Notes under the pieces: model-generated | Seen by the model: the letters and a program-made list of their open reading frames with translations, nothing else | Told to the model about the DNA's origin: nothing | Database searches by the model: none | In this document: piece after piece, positions 6,964 to 13,322 of the stretch | How positions within the stretch are numbered: position 1 is the stretch's first letter | Layout of the letters: every line of letters begins with the position of its first letter | Assembly: GCA_041477005.1 (NCBI GenBank) | Contig: JBGOUJ010000107.1 | Coordinates: 1-15,846, forward strand | From: JBGOUJ01 sp041477005 | GTDB taxonomy: Bacteria; Acidobacteriota; Terriglobia; Bryobacterales; JACQDG01 | Direction: 5' to 3' | Length of the DNA: 15,846 nt | Translations under genes and position numbers: made by a program

Positions 6964-6991
6964 CTGATGGCTAATAGCTAATAGCTGGCTA
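6964..6991. repeat. Heptad tandem repeat in the 6829-7025 spacer
   Basis: Four 7-base units run in series: CTGATGG, CTAATAG, CTAATAG, CTGGCTA. They lie in the 197-bp gap between the stops of the DUF1080 gene and nfo, which converge. The same gap has a weak hairpin (CGTGCG 6906-6911 with CGCACG 6932-6937). I see no gene in the gap. From memory, similar 7-base 'GCTAATA' repeats are dispersed in several environmental bacterial genomes; this is unverified. Confidence 0.55.
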
Positions 6992-7025
6992 TTTCTGATA
7001 ACTATCTTCGACCGGTAAGCCCAGC

Positions 7026-7853
7026 TTATGTAGCCTCGAGCAGGGACTTCAACGCCCGCACGTTGCGGCGGTCGTCGCCGGGTTTGTCGACCGGGGTTTC
7101 CAGGATGAAGGCCTTGGCTCGCAGCCGCCGGTCCCGCAGGATGCGGCGGAAGCCGTCGAGGCCGATACCGCCTCTGCCGATATGCTCGTGGCGGTCGTGG
7201 CGCGAGCCGAAGGCCGTACGGGAATCGTTGCAGTGGATGACACGGATCCCCTGCGGCCCCACGGCGTCGAGCACCGCGAAGAAATCCAGTCCCGCCTGGA
7301 AGCAGTGGGCGGTATCCAGGCAAAAGCCGATCTCGAGGTCGGTCCGCTCCCGGGCCAGGCGGCGCAGCTCGAGCAGCTCGTGCGGCTCGCGGCCCATGGT
7401 CGATCCCCCGCCGGCGGTGTTTTCGAGCAGCAGCGTCAGCCCGTCGAATTGCAAGCCGCGCGCGGCCTGGCCCAGGGAACGGGCGAACGTCTGCATCGCC
7501 TTCGCCGGCGACTCGCCACGGCAGCTTCCCGGATGCATCACCAGGTAGTCGGCCGCGAGGGCGATCGCCCGTTCCAGCTCGCCTCGAAAGGCGGCAATCG
7601 ACCGCTCGCGGACCACCGGATCCGCGGACGGAAGGTTGATCAGGTAGTTGTCGTGAATCACCAGCGGCCGCAGGTCGTGCTTCTCCCGTGCCAGCCGGAA
7701 CCGCCGCACCTCGTCCGGGTCAAGTTTCCCGGCCCGCCACATGCGGGGACTGGCCGAGAAGATTTGAAAGGTATTGCAGCCGAGCGCCGCTGCTTTTTCG
7801 GCCGCCCCGGTGAGCGAGCCGGCAATCGAGGTGTGGATGCCGATGCGAGGCAT
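7026..7853 (-). CDS. nfo: Endonuclease IV (apurinic/apyrimidinic endonuclease)
   Basis: The 275-residue TIM-barrel protein carries every metal ligand of endonuclease IV. They are His67 (VIHDNYLINL), His107 (VMHPGS), Glu144 (LENTAGGGS), Asp180 and His183 (CLDTAHCF), His207 (VIHCNDS), Asp220 and His222 (RHDRHEHIG), and Glu252 (ILETP). It cuts DNA 5' of abasic sites and removes blocked 3' ends in base excision repair, in the cytoplasm, using three zinc ions. The length is normal for the family. ATG 7853 is the only good start (IGIHTSIAGSL at the N-terminus), with GTGAGG just upstream. It begins 4 bp after the stop of the orphan TIGR03437 gene and is probably translated with it, an odd partner for a repair enzyme. 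Confidence 0.95.
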   Translation of the reverse strand: MPRIGIHTSIAGSLTGAAEKAAALGCNTFQIFSASPRMWRAGKLDPDEVRRFRLAREKHDLRPLVIHDNYLINLPSADPVVRERSIAAFRGELERAIALAADYLVMHPGSCRGESPAKAMQTFARSLGQAARGLQFDGLTLLLENTAGGGSTMGREPHELLELRRLARERTDLEIGFCLDTAHCFQAGLDFFAVLDAVGPQGIRVIHCNDSRTAFGSRHDRHEHIGRGGIGLDGFRRILRDRRLRAKAFILETPVDKPGDDRRNVRALKSLLEAT

Positions 7854-7857
7854 GGCC

Positions 7858-8442
7858 TCACTGCACGGCGATTTTGACTGCCTTGCTCGCTGCGCCCGAG
7901 GTGATAACGACCAGATCCTGATTGCCCGAGGGCGCGCTCGCCGGGACGCGGACGTTCGCCTGGTAGAGACCGACGAAGGCCGGCGTGAGGCCGCTGAAGA
8001 GAACCTCGGCGCTCATCCCGCCGATCGTAATGACCGGCGTGACGACTGTGGCGGCCAGCGGGCTCGCGGGCGCCCCGGCCCCGGTGGCCGGCGCCGGCGT
8101 GACCGCCCCCAGGCCCGTCGCGTAAACCACAACGACCTTGCTCTTCGCCGCCGGGCTGGAAGAAGTGACCAGCGCGTTGCTCGCGCCGTGCACGACGATG
8201 CCGTTGGTTCCGTCCACCGTGAAGACCCCGGGCTGCGCCGAGGCCACCGGCGCCTGCACCGGCGAGTTGCTGCTGCCGTTGTTGTTGACCACCACCGCCA
8301 CGCTGCTCTGGCCTGCCACCTCATAGGGAACCTGGAGGTTGATCTGCTCCGCGCCGTTGACGTTGGCTACGGCGAACAGCGCCAGGGTTCCGCCCACTGT
8401 GACCGAGGTCCCGGCCAGTTGCGTGTGGAACACCAATCGCAT
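7858..8442 (-). CDS. Orphan TIGR03437 (Solibacter C-terminal) domain protein
   Basis: Nearly the whole 194-residue product is a TIGR03437 domain: QINLQVPYEVAG, VVVNNNGSSNSPV, APGVFT-like AQPGVFTVDG, VVVYATGLGAVTP, ITIGGMSAEVLFSGLTP and FVGLYQANVRVP. This domain normally ends very large secreted proteins of Solibacter-type acidobacteria. Here there is no signal peptide or upstream repeats, and the expected first 30-40 residues of the domain (the 'SIFG.GL' strand) are missing. ATG 8442 has GGAG about 8 nt upstream, so it could be translated. It may be a decayed 3' remnant of a larger gene, or a cytoplasmic orphan. The stop is 4 bp before nfo. I regard a pseudogene remnant as somewhat more likely than a functional protein. 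Confidence 0.75.
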   Translation of the reverse strand: MRLVFHTQLAGTSVTVGGTLALFAVANVNGAEQINLQVPYEVAGQSSVAVVVNNNGSSNSPVQAPVASAQPGVFTVDGTNGIVVHGASNALVTSSSPAAKSKVVVVYATGLGAVTPAPATGAGAPASPLAATVVTPVITIGGMSAEVLFSGLTPAFVGLYQANVRVPASAPSGNQDLVVITSGAASKAVKIAVQ

Positions 8443-8586
8443 AGGAAACTCCGTATGCCTGAGAGGATTCTGCGCCTATCGCGGCCAAACTATCATGTGC
8501 AAGGATGGCCTGTCAACGCTCGCTCGCAGGCGCTCGGCTTGGGCGCCGACCTAAAAAAGTGAGAGCAGCATTGGTCCCATTCCGAG

Positions 8587-8650
8587 CCGCGACCGTTAGG
8601 GAGCGGTTTCCGGATAGCGGGAAAACCGCTCACTAACCTAACGGTCGCGG
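8587..8650. repeat. Long imperfect palindrome, dispersed-repeat candidate
   Basis: The left arm (8587-8611) begins CCGCGACCGTTAGG. The right arm (8620-8650) ends CCTAACGGTCGCGG, its exact complement. The inner parts GAGCGGTTTCC and GGAAAACCGCTC also pair apart from one extra A. The right arm has an extra ACTAA, forming a CTAAC direct duplication. The loop is 8 bases. It lies 46 bp after the NCS2 permease stop and upstream of the TIGR03437 gene, so it may end or protect the permease mRNA. It lacks the T-run of an intrinsic terminator. The rest of 8443-8696 shows no gene. Confidence 0.75.
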
Positions 8651-8696
8651 AATCTGGGCGCAGGCCTCCGCTCGAACGAGCTCCGAAATTGTGCCG

Positions 8697-10052
8697 CTAC
8701 TTTCGCAGCATTACGTACTGCGCCACATACAGCAGCGCGAAGGCGTAAACCAGGCCGGGGCATTCCCTCCAGCGCCCGGTCAGCAGCTTGGCCGCCGCAT
8801 AAATCACGAAGCCCGCCGCCACGCCGGCCGCAATGCTGAACGAGAACGGGATCAAGATCATCGTCAGAAAGGCGGGGACGGATTCGGTCGGGTCCTCCCA
8901 CTCCATGTCCCGTATACTCCGCATCATCATGCCGCCCACCAGGATCAGCGCCGGCGCGAGCGTGGGATACGCCACGCAGCCGCCGGGCAGGGCGGCGCCG
9001 CCGCCGATCATGCGGGCCAGGGGCGTGAACAGCACGCTCACCAGCAGTAGCGCGCCGGTGATGAGATTGGCGAGGCCGGTCCGCGCGCCATCGGAGACGC
9101 CGGCCGCCGACTCGATATAGCAGGTGACGGTCGAGGTGCCGAGGGCCGCCCCGGCCACGGTTCCGGCGGCGTCGGAAAACAGCGCACGCTCGGCTCGCGG
9201 CAACTGTCCTCCCCGCATCAGCCCCGCCTGCCGGCCCACGCCCACCAGGGTGCCGACGGTATCGAACAGGGCCAGGAAGAACAACACAAACACCACCACG
9301 ACGATGGTCGCCGGATCGCGCCGGGCCAAGCCGGCAAAATCCATTTTCCACCACGTGGCGCCCAGTCCCCGCGGTACGGAAATCACGCCCGAGTAATGCA
9401 CCAGGCGAAAGGCCGCTGCCACCAGCGTCGAACCCAGGATTCCGAGCAGGATCGCCCCGCGCACGTGGAGCGCGGTCAGCACGAGCGTCAGCAGCAGCCC
9501 GGCCAGGGTGGTCAGCGCCACCGGGCTGCGCAGGTCGCCCAGTTGCAGAAGCGTCGCCGGATGCGCCACCACCAGCCGGCCATATTCCATTCCGATCAGC
9601 GTTACGAACAGCCCGATGCCCGCCGCGATCCCCGTCTTCAGCGATTCCGGGATGGCGTTCACGACGCGGCTGCGCAGCCCGAACACCGAGAGCACCAGGA
9701 AAACCGCCCCGGCCAGAAACGTCGCCGCCAGGGCCTGCTGCCAGCTCAAGCCGTAGGCTCCGCACAGGGTGTAGACGAAGAAAAAGTTTTCCCCCATGCC
9801 GGGGGCCAGGGCCACCGGGTAATTCGCCGCCAACCCCATCAGCACGGTGGCCAGCGCCGAGGCCAGGCAGGTCGCCACCATCACCGCCTGAAAGTCCATC
9901 CCTGCCTGGCTGAGCACCCCCGGCTGGACGAAGATGATGTAGGACATGGTGAGAAACGTGGTCACCCCGCCCAGCATCTCCCGGCCCACGGTCGTGCCGT
10001 GCTCGCGCAGCCGGAAGCGGCGCTCCAGCAGCTCCTGCATCTTCTCTTTCAT
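8697..10052 (-). CDS. NCS2/AzgA-type purine (guanine/hypoxanthine) permease
   Basis: The 451-residue product is a multi-spanning membrane protein of about 12-14 segments. Family motifs are GGVTTFLTMSYIIFVQP (28-44), ALAPGMGENFFF (81-92), LFDTVGTLVGVG (262-273) and GTSTVTCYIESAAGVSDGAR (305-324). These match the AzgA/GhxP branch, which imports adenine, guanine or hypoxanthine with protons. In the first motif the common GMGLNA reads GMGENF, which may alter substrate choice. ATG 10052 follows GAAGAG, a moderate ribosome binding site, and gives the usual N-terminus; the open frame extends much further upstream but only antisense to the isomerase gene. It diverges from the xylose-isomerase homologue with 30 bp between starts. 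Export of the base or its exact substrate cannot be judged. Confidence 0.92.
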   Translation of the reverse strand: MKEKMQELLERRFRLREHGTTVGREMLGGVTTFLTMSYIIFVQPGVLSQAGMDFQAVMVATCLASALATVLMGLAANYPVALAPGMGENFFFVYTLCGAYGLSWQQALAATFLAGAVFLVLSVFGLRSRVVNAIPESLKTGIAAGIGLFVTLIGMEYGRLVVAHPATLLQLGDLRSPVALTTLAGLLLTLVLTALHVRGAILLGILGSTLVAAAFRLVHYSGVISVPRGLGATWWKMDFAGLARRDPATIVVVVFVLFFLALFDTVGTLVGVGRQAGLMRGGQLPRAERALFSDAAGTVAGAALGTSTVTCYIESAAGVSDGARTGLANLITGALLLVSVLFTPLARMIGGGAALPGGCVAYPTLAPALILVGGMMMRSIRDMEWEDPTESVPAFLTMILIPFSFSIAAGVAAGFVIYAAAKLLTGRWRECPGLVYAFALLYVAQYVMLRK

Positions 10053-10082
10053 TTCTCTTCGGTCTGCGCTAAAACTGAGGGC

Positions 10083-11303
10083 ATGAGCGAAACCCAGCGC
10101 GCATTGGTCGACCGCCTCACCGCCGCCTGCGGCGGCAGCTACTCGCCGGAAGTTCGCCGCAGGTATTTTATCAGCGGACCTCAATGGGCCGCCGCCTATC
10201 AGGGCCAGGCTCTGTTCCACGCCCCCACCCGCGAGCCGGTCACCTACAAGGATGTAATCCAGCACTACGCCCGCATCGGCATTGGCCACTGGACCACTCA
10301 CGATACCGACGTCATCCCCACCGAGACCCTGCTCACCGATGGCCAGTGGAAGATCGTCGACGACATCCAGCATTGCCTCAACGAGAACGGCCTGGACTGT
10401 TCCATGGTAACCACTGAGACCTTCTACCATCCCGTGTGGGCGGCCAGCGCCGCCGCCGAGGCGCCGGAGGTCCGCCAATATGCCGCGCAGCGCTTGGCCA
10501 ACACGGTCGAGATCGGCCATTATCTCGGCGCCGGGTTCGTGGTTTACTGGCCCGGCACCCTCGGCTACCTGACGCAGGGGGCTATCGAGGAGACCCAGAC
10601 GCTGTGCTGGTTCGCCGAAGGCATAAACGCCGCCTGCGAGCGCGACATCGAGCTGGCGCGCAAGAAGAACCGCCCGACCCTGAAGCACTGCCTGGAGGCG
10701 AAGCCCTTCGAGCCGCAAGCCGAAATCATCCTGCCCACCACCGACGCCATGCTGGGGTTCATCTCGAGCGGCCTGCTCACCCACCCGGAGATGGTCGGGG
10801 TGAACCCCGAGTATCTGCACGAGCTGATGTGGGGCGCCGCGCCCCGCGCCGCCCTGGCGCGCGCCCTGCTCGCCGGCAAGCTGTGGCACTTCGACATCAA
10901 CGACGGCTACCGCCTCAAGCACGACGTGGACATCGCCATCGGCCTGGTGAACCCGCTCGACTGGCTGAACGTGCTGGTGCTGCTCCGCGCCCACAGCTAC
11001 ACCGGCCCGTTCAACCTCGATTACAAGCCCCCGCGCACCACGTCCAATTACGGCGTCTTCCAGGTGAGCTTCCCGACAGCGGTCGACCGCTTCATCACGC
11101 TGTGGGAAATGGCCGGCGAGGCCATATCCGACCCGATTATCACCGAGGCTACCGAAGCGCTGAAGGCCGGAGGAGGCGGGTCGGGCCCGGTGGGCAACCT
11201 CGTCGCCGCCAACCGCGAGCTGCTGACGCTCCACGAGCTGATCGGCCACCGCCTGTTCCAGATCCTGATCGGGCAGCACCGGGGGAGAGTCTATTCCCTG
11301 TAG
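10083..11303 (+). CDS. Xylose isomerase-family TIM-barrel enzyme
   Basis: The 406-residue protein matches class I (actinomycete-type) xylose isomerase along its length. Seen motifs are HDTDVIP (73-79, catalytic His73 and Asp76), LEAKPFEP (204-211, Glu205 and Lys207), NPEYLHE (241-247, Glu243 and His246), Asp271, HDVD (280-283, Asp281 and Asp283) and NLDYKPPR (311-318, Asp313). So both metal sites are intact and it should isomerise an aldose to a ketose. The loop usually WGGREG reads WPGTLG (156-161), so the substrate may differ from xylose. ATG 10083 with GAGGG 4 nt before it is the start. No xylulokinase or transporter gene lies next to it. It diverges from the purine permease and precedes the toxin-antitoxin pair by 48 bp. 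Confidence 0.87.
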   Translation: MSETQRALVDRLTAACGGSYSPEVRRRYFISGPQWAAAYQGQALFHAPTREPVTYKDVIQHYARIGIGHWTTHDTDVIPTETLLTDGQWKIVDDIQHCLNENGLDCSMVTTETFYHPVWAASAAAEAPEVRQYAAQRLANTVEIGHYLGAGFVVYWPGTLGYLTQGAIEETQTLCWFAEGINAACERDIELARKKNRPTLKHCLEAKPFEPQAEIILPTTDAMLGFISSGLLTHPEMVGVNPEYLHELMWGAAPRAALARALLAGKLWHFDINDGYRLKHDVDIAIGLVNPLDWLNVLVLLRAHSYTGPFNLDYKPPRTTSNYGVFQVSFPTAVDRFITLWEMAGEAISDPIITEATEALKAGGGGSGPVGNLVAANRELLTLHELIGHRLFQILIGQHRGRVYSL

Positions 11304-11305
11304 CG

Positions 11306-11345
11306 TTGGTGATGTTTCACCAACATCACCAAGTGGTGATAAACT
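11306..11345 (+). promoter_or_regulatory. Palindromic operator and likely leaderless promoter of the toxin-antitoxin pair
   Basis: Two 7-bp inverted repeats sit side by side: TTGGTGA (11306-11312) with TCACCAA (11317-11323), and ATCACCA (11325-11331) with TGGTGAT (11334-11340). All four arms share a TGGTGA/TCACCA core. The second overlaps a TAAACT -10-like box (11340-11345), 6 nt before ATG 11352. Repeated half-sites at the promoter are typical of ribbon-helix-helix autorepression. Confidence 0.6.
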
Positions 11346-11351
11346 GGTGGC

Positions 11352-11588
11352 ATGAAGCGAGCGACGATCACGCTCCCGGACGAGCTGCAATCCGCCCTGG
11401 ATGCCTATCTCCGGGAGCAGGATGTTTCCCCCGCTTTGACCGCCGTCGTACAGAGCGCCTTGCGCGAGTACCTGGGGAGCCGAGGCTACCTTCCTCCCGC
11501 CCGGCCGTTGCGCATCACTCCCGCCGGCAAGGGGAGCGGGAGGCGGGACGTGAGCGTCCGTCACGACCGCTACTTTGCTCGACGCTAA
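11352..11588 (+). CDS. Ribbon-helix-helix antitoxin (VapB-like)
   Basis: The 78-residue protein starts with RATITLPDELQSALDAYL (3-20), a ribbon-helix-helix strand and first helix, followed by the second helix SPALTAVVQSALREYLGSRG (26-45). The basic, disordered C-terminal tail (46-78, Pro/Arg rich) would wrap around the toxin. It should bind DNA as a dimer and repress its own operon, and neutralise the PIN toxin encoded next. The start is ATG 11352, preceded by palindromic half-sites and a -10-like box but no clear ribosome binding site. The stop TAA and the toxin ATG share one base (TAATG), the usual coupled layout of these pairs. Confidence 0.88.
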   Translation: MKRATITLPDELQSALDAYLREQDVSPALTAVVQSALREYLGSRGYLPPARPLRITPAGKGSGRRDVSVRHDRYFARR

Positions 11589-11986
11589 TGGACGCGATCC
11601 TGGCCGATACCGGGCCGCTGTACGCGGCGGCGGATCCATCGGACCAATACCACCATCGAGCTCAAAAGGAGACGAAGCTGCTCGAAAAGCGAAGGACTGC
11701 CGTTTGGATCTCCTACCCTACGTTGCTCGAGACCTACACACTGGTTCTGCGCCGCTTGGGATCCCGATCCGCCCACTTCTGGCTGGACGAAGTTCAAGCC
11801 GGCGCCGGCCTGATCAACCCCACTCCACGCGATTACAGTGAAGCGATCCGCCACACGTACGACTATCCCGACCAACCCTTAACCCTTTTTGATACGCTGC
11901 TCGCCGCTTTGAGCGCGCGCCTGGGGCTGCCCGTCTGGACCTACGACCATCACTTTGAGATCATGCGGGTTCAGTTGTGGCGCTGA
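11588..11986 (+). CDS. PIN-domain toxin (VapC-like ribonuclease)
   Basis: The 132-residue protein has the PIN acidic set: Asp7 (ILADTGPLYA), Glu48 (LLETYTLV), Asp102 (LTLFDTLLAALSARLGL) and Asp120 (WTYDHHF). VapC toxins cut tRNA, rRNA or mRNA with magnesium and are held inactive by their antitoxin. The length is normal. ATG 11588 is fixed by the overlap with the antitoxin stop; an open frame extends upstream but only antisense-like through the isomerase gene in another frame. It probably serves as a stability or phage-response module, which is inference. It lies between the xylose-isomerase homologue and the Tat-type subunit gene, so it has probably been inserted into a sugar-metabolism region. 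Confidence 0.88.
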   Translation: MDAILADTGPLYAAADPSDQYHHRAQKETKLLEKRRTAVWISYPTLLETYTLVLRRLGSRSAHFWLDEVQAGAGLINPTPRDYSEAIRHTYDYPDQPLTLFDTLLAALSARLGLPVWTYDHHFEIMRVQLWR

Positions 11987-11991
11987 GGTGG

Positions 11992-11997
11992 TAGAAT
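11992..11997 (+). promoter_or_regulatory. TAGAAT -10 box of the sugar-oxidation operon (leaderless)
   Basis: TAGAAT lies 7 nt before ATG 12005, between the toxin stop and the next gene. No ribosome binding site precedes the ATG. The start of transcription would fall on or next to the ATG. No good -35 is visible. Confidence 0.4.
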
Positions 11998-12004
11998 CTG
12001 CGTC

Positions 12005-12553
12005 ATGGAACGACGTACTGTCCTCAAGCTCATCGCCGCCGGAGTGATCGCCGAGCGCCTGGAAGCCCAGCACCACCACCTGGTCACCATCGCCCAGACG
12101 CCGGCCGCCTACAAGCTCCAGTTCTTCAACGCCGAGCAGAACGATCTGCTCGACCGGCTCTCCGACCTGATCATCCCGACCGACGACCACTCGCCCGGCG
12201 CCCACACGGCCCAGGTCAGCTATTTCATCGATCTCATGGTGGCCAACAGCCGAAAGGATGTGCAGGAGCAGTGGATCGCCGATTTGAAGGCCGTGGACGC
12301 CGAGGCGCAGAAGCGGTTCCAGAAGCCCTTCCTAAAGTGCGGCGCCGAGCAGCAGGACCAGATCCTGGCCGCCATGGCCGCCCACGAAGAAAAACCTGCG
12401 TCCGACCTGGACCGCTTCTTTGTGCGCCTCAAGTCGATGACCATCGACGGCTATTACACCTCCGCTGTTGGCATCCACAAGGACCTCCAGTACAAGGGCA
12501 ACACGGCCCTGGCCGAGTTTCCCGGCTGCACCCATCCGGAGCACCAAGCGTGA
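12005..12553 (+). CDS. Gluconate 2-dehydrogenase subunit 3 family protein, Tat-type signal
   Basis: The 182-residue product fits the small subunit of membrane-linked GMC sugar dehydrogenases (Pfam Gluconate_2-dh3). The N-terminus ERRTVLKLIAAGVIA (2-16) resembles a twin-arginine signal, though the hydrophobic region is short. The family hallmark DLIIPTDDHSPGAHTAQV (54-71) and the helical remainder, ending with VGIHKDLQYKGN and FPGCTHPEH, are present. In known enzymes this subunit carries the FAD-containing GMC subunit through the Tat system to the periplasm. Here the partner downstream (13323-14132) lacks its FAD-binding half, so a complete partner must be elsewhere or the enzyme is dead. ATG 12005 follows a TAGAAT box by 7 nt. 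The stop overlaps the next gene as GTGA. Confidence 0.85.
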   Translation: MERRTVLKLIAAGVIAERLEAQHHHLVTIAQTPAAYKLQFFNAEQNDLLDRLSDLIIPTDDHSPGAHTAQVSYFIDLMVANSRKDVQEQWIADLKAVDAEAQKRFQKPFLKCGAEQQDQILAAMAAHEEKPASDLDRFFVRLKSMTIDGYYTSAVGIHKDLQYKGNTALAEFPGCTHPEHQA

Positions 12554-13317
12554 AGATCGGGATGTGCGATTGGTCGCTGCAGGCGCGGGACCCCGGGTCC
12601 GTGCCGCTGGCCGAGAAGCTCGGCCTTGATGGCTTGCAGCTTCAGATGGGCGATCCCAAGGACGGCGTGCCGCTGCGCAAGCCGGAATTGCAGAAGCAAT
12701 ATCTGGAAGCCTCCCGCCGCTACTCGATCCCCTTTCCCGCCATCTGCCCGCTCTTTCTGAATCAGGCGCCGCTGTTCCTGGAGCCGGTCACGGCGATCTG
12801 GGTGCTCGACTCGGTCGGGGTGGCGCGCAATCTCGGCGCCAGGGTCGTCATGCTGCCGTTTTTCGGCAAGGGCGAGCTGAAGGAGCCGTGGCAGATCGAT
12901 CGCACCGTGGATGTACTGCGGCAACTCGCCCCGCGCGCCGAGGCGGCGGGCGTTGTCTTCGGTTTCGAAAACACGCTCTCGGCCGAAGACAATTTGAAAG
13001 TGCTCGATCGCGTCGGGTCGCGTGCGCTGCAGGTGTGGTATGACGTCGGCAATTCGAGCGTCCGCGGCTACGACTTGCCGGCCGAAATCCGGCGTCTGGG
13101 CCGCTCGCAGATTTGCATGTTCCACATCAAGGACGGCCGGAACCTGCTCGGCGAAGGCCAGATCAACTTCCCGGCCGTTGCCGCGGCGGTCAAGGACATC
13201 GGCTACAACGACTGGCTGATCCTGGAAACTGCCAGCCCGAATGACCTCGAAGCGGACACCCGGCGCAATGTCGCCTATGTGAAACGAGTGTTTGGAACCA
13301 CAGACGGACACAGATAG
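12550..13317 (+). CDS. Sugar isomerase/epimerase (AP endonuclease 2-type TIM barrel)
   Basis: The 255-residue protein starts at GTG 12550 and overlaps the previous stop by GTGA, so it is translationally coupled. N-terminal KIGMCDWSLQ and the metal-binding residues typical of the family can be seen: Glu140 (GFENTLS), Asp165 (WYDVGNSS), His192 (FHIKDG) and Glu226 (LILETAS). Such proteins isomerise or epimerise sugars, or act as hydratases in 3-keto-glucoside breakdown. Which reaction applies cannot be told from sequence. The last seven residues (GTTDGHR) are encoded by a CACAGA repeat that runs into the broken GMC gene, so the original C-terminus may have ended near RVF (248). The repeat supplies the stop codon. 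Confidence 0.85.
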   Translation: MKIGMCDWSLQARDPGSVPLAEKLGLDGLQLQMGDPKDGVPLRKPELQKQYLEASRRYSIPFPAICPLFLNQAPLFLEPVTAIWVLDSVGVARNLGARVVMLPFFGKGELKEPWQIDRTVDVLRQLAPRAEAAGVVFGFENTLSAEDNLKVLDRVGSRALQVWYDVGNSSVRGYDLPAEIRRLGRSQICMFHIKDGRNLLGEGQINFPAVAAAVKDIGYNDWLILETASPNDLEADTRRNVAYVKRVFGTTDGHR

Positions 13318-13318
13318 T
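13299..13318. repeat. Short CACAGA repeat at the isomerase/GMC junction
   Basis: Two 10-base units stand in tandem: CACAGACGGA (13299-13308) and CACAGATAGT (13309-13318). They provide the last residues and stop codon of the isomerase and lie at the point where homology to GMC oxidoreductase begins. From memory, 'accacagacggacacagat'-like repeats are dispersed in planctomycete and acidobacterial genomes; this is unverified. Confidence 0.5.
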
Positions 13319-13322
13319 CATC

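Noticed and set aside
7182..7877. 231-codon plus-strand open frame
   Set aside because: It is antisense to nfo; high GC keeps the shadow frame open.
10436..11587. Plus-strand extension upstream of the PIN toxin
   Set aside because: It is another frame inside the isomerase gene, rich in Arg/Pro/Ala; the PIN domain begins at ATG 11588.
10053..11639. Minus-strand extension of the NCS2 permease frame
   Set aside because: It runs antisense to the xylose-isomerase and antitoxin genes; the permease family start is at 10052.
12454..13311. 285-codon minus-strand open frame
   Set aside because: It is antisense to the TIM-barrel isomerase, whose metal-binding residues are clear, and shows no domain pattern.
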